The notes beneath the pieces were generated by a model. That model saw nothing but the letters and a program-made list of their open reading frames with translations. It had not been told where the DNA came from and ran no database searches. From Planctomycetaceae bacterium (GTDB lineage: Bacteria; Planctomycetota; Planctomycetia; Isosphaerales; Isosphaeraceae), in NCBI GenBank assembly GCA_019232645.1, contig JAFANO010000248.1, forward strand, positions 1-10,579: a DNA stretch of 10,579 nucleotides, written 5' to 3'. The position numbers and the translations under genes are program-made. Of the stretch, positions 5,922 to 10,579 are shown in pieces. Within the stretch, counting starts at the first letter, position 1. Every line of letters starts with the position of its first letter.

Positions 5922-6833
5922 ATGCACGAGCCGAAGGGAACGATTCTACCAATCTCGGGGCCGAGGCGATTCATCATCGACCTGGTCCACTTCGCCCGGC
6001 AGGTCCCCTCCGTGCCCGTGAGCCGGCTGGTCGATGTGTCGTCGGACCTGATCGCGGCGCGGGCGGAGCACCCGATGCGGCCGTCCTGGGCGCTGCTGTT
6101 CATGAAGGCCTACGCGATGGTCGGGGCGGAACACGCCCCCTTGCGGCGGGCGCTGCTGGAATTCCCCTGGTCGAGGCTTTACGAGCACCCCTGGATGAAC
6201 TGCGCGCTGGCGATCGAGCGGTCGTTCCAGGGGGACCACGGCGTCTTCATCGGGCTGTTCCGCGCCCCCGACCAGCAGACGATCACCCAGCTCCAACTGG
6301 CGCTGGATTTCTACAAGGACCAGCCGCTGGAGAAGGTGGGCGTCTACCGCCGGGCCCTGAAGTTCAGCCGGGTGCCCCGGCCGATCCGGCGACTCTTCTG
6401 GTGGTCGACGCTGAACGTCTCGGGCTACAAGCGGGCCAAGCGGTTCGGGACCTTCGGCCTGACCAGCTACGGTGCGCTGGGGGCCGAGTCGCTCCACCCG
6501 ATCTCGCCCCTGACCACGACCCTGACCTTCGGGCCGATCTCGCCCGAGAGGCGCGTCGTCGTCAAGCTGATCTATGACCATCGCGTGCTCGACGGCGTCT
6601 ACGTCGCCCGGCGGCTCCGGGACGTCGAGGCGCACCTCAACGGCCCGATCCTCGACGAGCTGCGCCGGGACTCGGCCACCCCCCTCGATCCTTCCTCCTC
6701 CTCCCGCGAGGCCAGCCCGGAGCCCCCGGCCGCCACCGTGAGGCTCGATGTCCCGGGCGACCCGATCTCTCCCGGCCTCGAGGCGGCCGTCGAGCGGTCG
6801 GTCGACGTCGAGGTGCCCGGCAAGGCCATCTGA
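5922..6833 (+). CDS. Free-standing 2-oxoacid dehydrogenase acyltransferase (E2)-like catalytic domain protein
   Basis: The 303-residue product resembles the catalytic domain of E2 acyltransferases of 2-oxoacid dehydrogenases and related chloramphenicol-acetyltransferase-fold enzymes. Near the C-terminal end of the domain, KLIYDHRVLDGVYVARRL carries the HxxxDG active-site motif (His220, Asp224). Upstream, GTFGLTSYGALG (176-187) corresponds to the E2 block usually read as GTFTITNLG. The lipoyl and subunit-binding domains normally found at the N-terminus of E2 are absent. A proline- and serine-rich tail follows from about residue 251. The acyl donor and acceptor are unknown. I chose the ATG at 5922 because a GCGAGG site lies 7 bases before it. 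The earlier ATG at 5880 touches its own GAGGA with no spacing and adds 14 low-complexity residues. It is monocistronic as far as seen and converges on the membrane protein gene. Confidence 0.8.
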   Translation: MHEPKGTILPISGPRRFIIDLVHFARQVPSVPVSRLVDVSSDLIAARAEHPMRPSWALLFMKAYAMVGAEHAPLRRALLEFPWSRLYEHPWMNCALAIERSFQGDHGVFIGLFRAPDQQTITQLQLALDFYKDQPLEKVGVYRRALKFSRVPRPIRRLFWWSTLNVSGYKRAKRFGTFGLTSYGALGAESLHPISPLTTTLTFGPISPERRVVVKLIYDHRVLDGVYVARRLRDVEAHLNGPILDELRRDSATPLDPSSSSREASPEPPAATVRLDVPGDPISPGLEAAVERSVDVEVPGKAI

Positions 6834-6863
6834 GCCTCGAGGCCCGGCCCAGGCCGACGGACT

Positions 6864-6913
6864 CGCGACCGCGTCTCCCTTGATCGCGCGCGAAGGGAGG
6901 AGATGCGGTCGCG
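6864..6913. terminator. Long hairpin between convergent genes, candidate bidirectional terminator
   Basis: CGCGACCGC (6864-6872) pairs with GCGGTCGCG (6905-6913), and TCTCCCTT inside pairs with AAGGGAGGAGA apart from a small bulge. It lies between the stops at 6833 (plus) and 6948 (minus), the right place to end both transcripts. No T tract is present. Confidence 0.5.
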
Positions 6914-6947
6914 CGCGAGGCGGCCTCGCGGTCGGTCCCGGCGCGGC

Positions 6948-7844
6948 TCAGGGCTCGGCGACTTCCTGATCGGTCGTGACGCGGACCTCGAGTCGGCTCA
7001 TCAGCGTCTTGAGCGCCTCTTCCTTGGCGTTGATGAACAGCACGTTGTCCAGGACGATCGCCTTGCGCTCCTCGGACACGTGGAGCACGAGCCGGCCCGC
7101 GCCCAGGAAGAGGAACTCGAGGACGTCGGGGATCTCCTTGTCGAGCTTGAGGTTCATCGTGGGGAAGCGCTCGAGGTCGCTGAGCGGGCCGTGGTGGTGG
7201 AGGATCTCGTTGGGCAGGATCTCCCAGTAGTCGAGGAACCGCGTGACGTAGATAATCAAGAAAATCATGGCGAGGATCAGCGCCATCATGTAGTAGAACT
7301 CGGCGTTCGCCACCACGTAGATGCTGCCCATGAGCCCGCGCGCGTAGTTCATCAACTCGACGTCGAAGTAGGCGCCGATCCAGAGGATGAAGAACACGCC
7401 GAACCCGGCCAGGAGGAGGATCGCGACGACCGTGAACCTGGGGAAGTCGATCGCCATGACGAGCAGGTTGAAGGCGAAGACCGACAGGAAGAGGACGCCC
7501 AGCAAGTTCTGCGGGGTCGTGAACCGACGATGCCTGGGCGGGACGGCCTCGGCGGCCCGCTCCTCGTTCCTGGCGGCCGGACCCGTGTTCGCCGCGGCCG
7601 GGGCGGCCTCGGCGGCCTGGTTCTTGTCCGACTCGGCCCCGGCCGCCATCTTGGCCCGGCCCTTGAGGGGATCGACCGTATTGTCGCGGATCAGCGACAT
7701 CCCGAGCCCGCAGATCAGCGCGGCGATCAGCGTGGGGAAGATGAAGATCACCTTCGGATAGGTGAAGATCCGGACCCCCTTGTCGCGGTGCTTGACCGAC
7801 GGGGGGGATTCGGGGGGTGCGCCCATCTTCGGGTCCGAGGCCAT
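6948..7844 (-). CDS. Conserved-looking four-helix membrane protein of unknown function
   Basis: I do not recognise this 298-residue protein. Four hydrophobic segments are visible: about 31-52 (VIFIFPTLIAALICGLGMSL), 112-133 (LLGVLFLSVFAFNLLVMAI), 137-160 (FTVVAILLLAGFGVFFILWI) and 183-203 (MMALILAMIFLIIYV). Residues 60-108 form an Ala/Glu/Pro-rich, probably disordered linker between helices 1 and 2. After helix 4 a soluble domain of about 95 residues begins TRFLDYWEILPNEILHHHG and ends with two strand-helix units (GRLVLHVSEERKAIVLDNV, INAKEEALKTLMSRLEVRV). The HHH at 216-218 could bind metal, but this is a guess. The ATG at 7842-7844 is chosen because a GGAG site lies 10 bases upstream. An open frame reaching 8165 has no helix or domain and lies in the divergent control region. 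It is unlikely to be a transporter, given its few helices. Confidence 0.85.
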   Translation of the reverse strand: MASDPKMGAPPESPPSVKHRDKGVRIFTYPKVIFIFPTLIAALICGLGMSLIRDNTVDPLKGRAKMAAGAESDKNQAAEAAPAAANTGPAARNEERAAEAVPPRHRRFTTPQNLLGVLFLSVFAFNLLVMAIDFPRFTVVAILLLAGFGVFFILWIGAYFDVELMNYARGLMGSIYVVANAEFYYMMALILAMIFLIIYVTRFLDYWEILPNEILHHHGPLSDLERFPTMNLKLDKEIPDVLEFLFLGAGRLVLHVSEERKAIVLDNVLFINAKEEALKTLMSRLEVRVTTDQEVAEP

Positions 7845-8159
7845 ATCGACAGGTCTCCAGGGCCGGGCAGGGAAAAGCCGTCGCGAACGATCGGGGGCCG
7901 GACGCCGGGCGACCACGCGCGAGGCCGGGACGATCGGCAGAGGCATGGTACCGCGTGGGGGACCCCCGGAAAAGTCCCCCGGATCAAGGGGATCGGACCC
8001 GGCCCCTGCCCCGGTGTCGGCGTCCCCGTCACGGAGTTGTTCGTTACCCGTGGCCGATCCTTGGGCACGAAACGCGCCGACCTGGCCCCGGGCGACGCCG
8101 TCGTCGGGACGAGACATCGCCGCGCCGTCGATATTTTCGCGCCACCGCACGGACGCCGC

Positions 8160-8188
8160 TGGCAATGCATCCGATCATGGATTAGAAT
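8160..8188 (+). promoter_or_regulatory. Promoter-like sequence for the small exported protein gene
   Basis: TAGAAT at 8183-8188 matches five of six bases of a sigma-70 -10 box. TGGCAA at 8160-8165 is a poor -35, 17 bases upstream. A start near 8195 would leave a leader of about 45 bases before the GTG at 8240. The region is AT-richer than its surroundings. Confidence 0.4.
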
Positions 8189-8224
8189 TGTCGTAGTCTT
8201 CCACCATGAAGAGGTCGCTTAAAA

Positions 8225-8231
8225 AGGAGGT
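8225..8231 (+). promoter_or_regulatory. Strong ribosome binding site before a GTG start
   Basis: AGGAGGT at 8225-8231, within AAAAAGGAGGT, is a near-perfect anti-16S match. It lies 8 bases before GTG at 8240 and fixes that codon as the start. Confidence 0.8.
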
Positions 8232-8239
8232 AGTGATCG

Positions 8240-8653
8240 GTGAAGAACGTCAGACGGATGGGCGCGATCGGGCTGGGGCTGGCGCTTGTGATCGGGTCGG
8301 GCACGCTCCGCCTGGAGGCCCAGGAGCCGAAGCCGTCGGAGGTGTCCAATTCGACGCCGGCGAGACGGGCCAATGACCCCTCGCGCCGGGTCCCACGTTA
8401 CTTCGACCAGATCGGCCTGACCCCCGGACAACGGGAATCCATCTATAAGATTTGTGCCACACACCAGCAGCAGATCGACGCGCTGGAGAAGCAGATCGCC
8501 GAGATCCGGGCCCAGATGCTCAGCGAATGCGAGGCGCTGTTGGCCGACACGCAGAAGCAGTTCCTCGAGCAGCGCCGCCACGCGGCCGTCCGGGCGAGGA
8601 GGGAGGCGGAGCCCGCCAAGCCCTCCCACGAGTCGACCAAGGTGTCGAACTGA
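8240..8653 (+). CDS. Small exported helical protein with an LTxxQ (Spy/CpxP-like) motif
   Basis: The 137-residue product opens with MKNVRR and a hydrophobic stretch (about 8-23), ending LRLEAQ near residue 27, a plausible signal peptide. A polar linker follows, then GLTPGQRESIYKI (59-71). This has the LTxxQ pattern of periplasmic Spy/CpxP-type and metal-responsive proteins. The rest is one long charged helix (about 66-120, with QQQIDALEKQIAEIRAQM) and a disordered tail. Family knowledge suggests a periplasmic chaperone-like or stress-related role. With only one short motif, this is tentative. Start: GTG with an excellent ribosome site. Two Cys residues (72 and 97) lie in the helix. No partner gene is adjacent, and the tRNA downstream has its own promoter-like sequence. 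Confidence 0.85.
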   Translation: MKNVRRMGAIGLGLALVIGSGTLRLEAQEPKPSEVSNSTPARRANDPSRRVPRYFDQIGLTPGQRESIYKICATHQQQIDALEKQIAEIRAQMLSECEALLADTQKQFLEQRRHAAVRARREAEPAKPSHESTKVSN

Positions 8654-8722
8654 GAGAGCGGCCCCGGCAAGTGTCATCGGGCTCCGTCAGCGAGGAATTT
8701 CCCCCGCCGGCGACCCTCGCGG

Positions 8723-8751
8723 TTGACCGCACGGACCATCCTCGTGACAAT
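8723..8751 (+). promoter_or_regulatory. Sigma-70-like promoter for tRNA-Ser
   Basis: TTGACC at 8723-8728 (five of six) and GACAAT at 8746-8751 (four of six) are separated by exactly 17 bases. Transcription would begin near 8758, about 55 bases before the tRNA. The leader contains a GACCCT-TGG-AGGGTC hairpin at 8771-8785. Confidence 0.6.
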
Positions 8752-8812
8752 AGGCCCTGATCGCGTCGCCGACCCTTGGAGGGTCCGCCCCGGGGGCGGC
8801 TGGTCGGGAGCG

Positions 8813-8900
<88 letters not shown>

Positions 8901-8912
8901 ATATTGCGAACC

Positions 8913-8955
8913 GCGATCTCGCAAGTCCCTTTAATTCAGGGGCTTGCGAGATCGC
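8913..8955. terminator. Long hairpin following tRNA-Ser
   Basis: The arms 8913-8930 and 8938-8955 are inverted with 17 of 18 positions matching and one G-T pair. The loop is TTAATTC. It begins 13 bases after the tRNA end and probably terminates or protects its transcript. No strong T run follows. Confidence 0.65.
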
Positions 8956-9026
8956 TCGGCTTCAGGGAATGGCGTCTGTGGCGTGCCCGGAGTCGTCGTC
9001 GGACGTGAGCGCCGGGCCGCTGGGAA

Positions 9027-9045
9027 CACGCCCATGCTGGGCGTG
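9027..9045 (-). terminator. Terminator-like hairpin downstream of the phasin-like gene
   Basis: CACGCCCA (9027-9034) and TGGGCGTG (9038-9045) form a perfect 8-bp stem with a 3-base loop. It lies about 48 bases past the stop of the minus-strand phasin-like gene. Only two T residues follow on that strand. Confidence 0.5.
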
Positions 9046-9092
9046 CACCCGACCGCCCTGGGTCGTCCGATGGCCCGGGCCTCATCTCATCG

Positions 9093-9521
9093 TCATACCT
9101 TGGGCGCCGCCGTGGCTTCGAGGACCTTGTCGGCCGCGGCCTGGAGGTCGCGCACCTGCGACTCGGCCGCGGTCCTCAGGGTCGCGAAGGCCTGCCACCA
9201 CAGCTCCTCGGTCAGCGTGAGGAGCTGCGTCGGGTCCTTCGTCTCGGCGGCCCGGAAGGCGTCCTCGATGGCGTCGATACCGGCGCGATAGACGCTCTCG
9301 AGGTCTTCGCGATGCCGGTTCAGGAGGTCGCTGAGCGCGTCGGCCCACTGCCCTTGGGGGGCGAGGCCCGGAGCGGTCGGCCCGGGCGCGGCCGGGGCCT
9401 CGGGGGTCGTTGCGCCGGCCAGCGGGGACCAGTGCCGGATCCACTGCCGGGACAGCTCGTGCTGGAGCTGGATCGTAGATTCGGTCGTCTTGCGGAGCTG
9501 ATGCAAGATCTGATCCAACAT
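9093..9521 (-). CDS. Phasin-like coiled-coil protein
   Basis: The 142-residue product is almost entirely helical. The first segment is LHQLRKTTESTIQLQHELSR (6-25), followed by QWIRHW. A Pro/Ala-rich linker occupies about 33-57. The rest is a long amphipathic helical region (58-136, including WADALSDLLNRHREDLESVY, ELWWQAFATLRTAAESQVRD and LQAAADKVLEA). It has no signal peptide or membrane segment. The layout, with many Ala, Gln and Glu and scattered Trp, resembles phasin-type proteins that coat polyhydroxyalkanoate granules, and in part PhaE-like subunits, but no diagnostic motif is present. The role is therefore an inference. The ATG at 9519-9521 has a GGAAGGAG site 10 bases upstream. It stands alone on the minus strand, facing the tRNA, with a palindrome and TTGACA upstream. 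Confidence 0.7.
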   Translation of the reverse strand: MLDQILHQLRKTTESTIQLQHELSRQWIRHWSPLAGATTPEAPAAPGPTAPGLAPQGQWADALSDLLNRHREDLESVYRAGIDAIEDAFRAAETKDPTQLLTLTEELWWQAFATLRTAAESQVRDLQAAADKVLEATAAPKV

Positions 9522-9628
9522 GGCTCAATCACTCCTTCCTCTCGTCTCGGCCGTCGAAGTGAACCGGCCCACCGGGGCCTGCCCCATCGGCCCGGCAGAC
9601 GGCTCGCTTCGTCGACCAATCAATCCCC

Positions 9629-9657
9629 ATCCTGATCAGGATCGGTCCCCATGTCAA
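9629..9657 (-). promoter_or_regulatory. TTGACA box with overlapping palindrome upstream of the phasin-like gene
   Basis: On the minus strand a perfect TTGACA (9657-9652) is followed 17 bases later by CAGGAT (9634-9629), a weak -10. The last 14 bases, ATCCTGATCAGGAT at 9629-9642, are a perfect palindrome covering that -10, as an operator would. It lies 108 bases upstream of the start codon. Confidence 0.4.
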
Positions 9658-9936
9658 GCGAAAGATGCTGCAATTTCAATAAATGAATTTGTTTTGTATC
9701 TCGGTGGACCCCTGGCGAGCTCCGCTCGGACTGGGCATCTCATTGCTGCGATCGCAATAATACTGCTCAGGGCGGGCCCTCGTCGGTCCGCCACCCCGCA
9801 AGCGCCCGGCCGCCGGTCGCGACGCACGGAGTCTTCGTAGCTTGGCGCGGCGGTGCCACAATCGATGCGGTCGTGTCCCATCGTCGCTCCCACGGCCGTG
9901 TGCCGACGGAATCTTGGCGCTCCCGACTCCTACGGG
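9658..9936. other. Intergenic stretch without a recognised gene
   Basis: This is part of the 820-bp gap between the phasin-like start and the MBL-fold stop. The bases around 9670-9700 are notably AT-rich. A 79-codon minus-strand frame (9654-9893) crosses it, but it has no ribosome site, no coherent hydrophobic or domain pattern and no recognised homologue, so I do not call it a gene. Confidence 0.4.
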
Positions 9937-10044
9937 ATGATACGGGTCCCAGGGATTTTGTGCACCGGTCTGCTCATTTGAAATTGGAAATCTCGGATGT
10001 GAGATCCGAACAAAGTGCACAAAAGATCCGGAATGCGTATGAGT
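9937..10044 (+). repeat. Copy B of the 108-bp interspersed repeat
   Basis: It is in the same orientation as the copy at 2673-2780, and the ten differences are all substitutions. Here the outer inverted repeat is longer and perfect: TTTTGTGCAC at 9956-9965 with GTGCACAAAA at 10015-10024. The central stem ATCTC/GAGAT is kept although its loop differs (GGATGT against AAATGT). It lies about 300 bases 3' of the MBL-fold gene. Confidence 0.85.
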
Positions 10045-10115
10045 GCTCGAGCGGCGCCGTACTCACCGGGGTGGGACCCGGCGGAGGACCTGTGGCATGA
10101 CCTGCGGTCGCATGA

Positions 10116-10250
10116 CGGGTCCGAACCGGGTATAGGAGGACCCCCAATGAATTGGAGGAGGGAGCGGTCCGGAGCATGCGAGCGGTGTGCCAAGATGCGG
10201 AGAAGCTCAAGACGATCTGCAATGCCGAAGATGTCAACCAGAGGGCATGA
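10116..10250 (+). pseudogene. Possible remnant of an unidentified protein C-terminus
   Basis: After a TGA at 10113-10115, the frame reads 44 codons to TGA at 10248-10250 with protein-like composition: GYRRTPNELEEGAVRSMRAV, then CQDAEKLKTICNAEDVNQRA. The segment predicts as an amphipathic charged helix, unlike the Arg/Pro/Gly-rich shadow frames typical here. No good start codon opens the whole stretch. ATG at 10176 has AGGAGGG about 11 bases upstream and would give only 24 residues. It may be the tail of a decayed gene, perhaps mobile, or chance. I do not recognise the family. Confidence 0.25.
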
Positions 10251-10269
10251 CCTTTCCGGTCGTGTCCTA

Positions 10270-10289
10270 GAAAAACGAGCTGGGCTCGT
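10270..10289 (-). terminator. Intrinsic terminator of the MBL-fold gene
   Basis: On the minus strand, ACGAGC-CCA-GCTCGT (10289-10275) is a 6-bp stem followed directly by a TTTT tract (five T residues counting the stem's last base). It lies about 55 bases past the stop at 10342 and is the clearest Rho-independent signal in the window. Confidence 0.7.
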
Positions 10290-10341
10290 CTGTAAGTATT
10301 TCCTCCCGCGAAGGACCGGGCAGCCCCTTCGGGCCTGTGGG

Positions 10342-10579
10342 TCAGACGAGGTAGCACCGCCCCTGGTGGAGCGGCTCGATCACGCTGGCGGCGAGGTCGA
10401 AGTCGTCGGGGTAGTGGAACAGGCGCATCTTGACCCGGATCGCTGCGGGCAGCGCGGCGAGGTGGGCGTAGGGGGTGTGGGCCCACGAGTGCTCGAGGTT
10501 GGTCACCTCATGGACGATCAGGTCGGCGGGGGCGAGCCAGTCGATGAGCGTCGGGTCGAAGGCCGAGTCGGCGCTGAAG
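10342..10579 (-). CDS. C-terminal part of an MBL-fold metallo-hydrolase (5' end outside window)
   Basis: The minus-strand frame is open from the window edge to TGA at 10342-10344, giving 78 residues. FSADSAFDPTLIDWL, then ADLIVHEV, then HTPYAHLAAL and MRLFHYPDD match the C-terminal half of metallo-beta-lactamase-fold hydrolases of the RNase Z-like group. There an S-G/A-D-T/S-x-F-D strand supplies a metal-bridging Asp and a later HYP or HxS segment supplies the last metal-binding His. The Asp of FSADS and the His of LFHYPD are the probable ligands (inference by pattern). The substrate could be RNA or a small molecule. The first metal motif HxHxDH would be outside the window. Transcription probably ends at the terminator at 10270-10289. 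Confidence 0.85.
   Translation of the reverse strand, partial: FSADSAFDPTLIDWLAPADLIVHEVTNLEHSWAHTPYAHLAALPAAIRVKMRLFHYPDDFDLAASVIEPLHQGRCYLV

Larger units (their letters stand above)
7845..8239. other. 395-bp divergent intergenic region
   Basis: It separates the minus-strand membrane protein from the plus-strand exported protein. It holds an inverted pair GGGGGAC (7957-7963) and GTCCCCC (7974-7980) and, near the right end, a promoter-like sequence for the exported protein gene. The open frames crossing it show no coding features. Confidence 0.5.

Noticed and set aside
5675..6103. Upstream extension of the ComB-family reading frame
   Set aside because: It would run over the divergent gene start, and conserved sequence begins only after the ATG at 5672-5674.
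7845..8165. Upstream extension of the membrane protein reading frame
   Set aside because: It is low-complexity Arg/Pro/Gly sequence lying in the divergent control region. A ribosome site supports the start at 7844.
6903..8222. 439-codon open frame on the plus strand
   Set aside because: It is antisense to the membrane protein gene. Its highly charged Glu/Asp/His-rich composition is typical of antisense reading of a hydrophobic protein.
8206..8380. ATG-initiated frame overlapping the start of the small exported protein
   Set aside because: It has no ribosome site of its own and its peptide is a frame-shifted shadow. The strong AGGAGGT points to the GTG at 8240.
9750..9757. GCGATCGC octamer resembling a cyanobacterial HIP1 site
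   Set aside because: A single occurrence in GC-rich DNA is expected by chance, and nothing else here is cyanobacterial.
9654..9893. 79-codon minus-strand frame in an otherwise empty gap
   Set aside because: It has no ribosome site, no recognisable domain and mixed composition. It overlaps the TTGACA region, so there is not enough to call it a gene.

Overview
The window is GC-rich (roughly two thirds G+C by eye). It reads as chromosomal DNA of a planctomycete, most likely of the Isosphaeraceae type. The reasons are the gene set (dodecin, an alpha2-type glycyl-tRNA synthetase, a ComB-family phosphatase, planctomycete-style small exported and membrane proteins), long untranslated gaps, frequent GTG starts, AT-richer palindromic repeats between genes and a tRNA without an encoded CCA end. 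The placement is inference, because no marker gene fixes the taxon.

Layout, left to right: the 3' end of a plus-strand glucoamylase-like gene (1-312); then a run of minus-strand genes: dodecin (549-767), a two-gene unit of a PH-like membrane protein and a sugar-isomerase-type TIM barrel joined by an ATGA overlap (1133-2508), glycyl-tRNA synthetase (2838-4394) and a ComB-family phosphatase (4883-5674). Divergent from ComB is a free-standing 2-oxoacid-dehydrogenase acyltransferase-like catalytic domain (5922-6833). It converges through a hairpin on a four-helix membrane protein of unknown function (6948-7844). Divergent from that is a small exported LTxxQ-like protein (8240-8653), followed by tRNA-Ser(GGA) with its own promoter-like sequence (8813-8899). 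A phasin-like coiled-coil protein (9093-9521) runs on the minus strand. The right edge cuts a minus-strand MBL-fold hydrolase (10342-10579), which is followed by a clear intrinsic terminator.

Most genes look like separate housekeeping or accessory units. The only convincing operon is the isomerase/PH-like pair. The most unusual material is between genes: two copies of a 108-bp element (2673-2780 and 9937-10044, 98 of 108 bases identical by eye) with internal inverted repeats, a 173-bp nested palindrome upstream of glyS (4480-4652), a perfect 10-bp AT-rich hairpin (2595-2621), and a possible protein remnant at 10116-10250. I found no CRISPR array, intact transposase, phage module or recognisable defence system. 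A new multi-gene system is not evident here.
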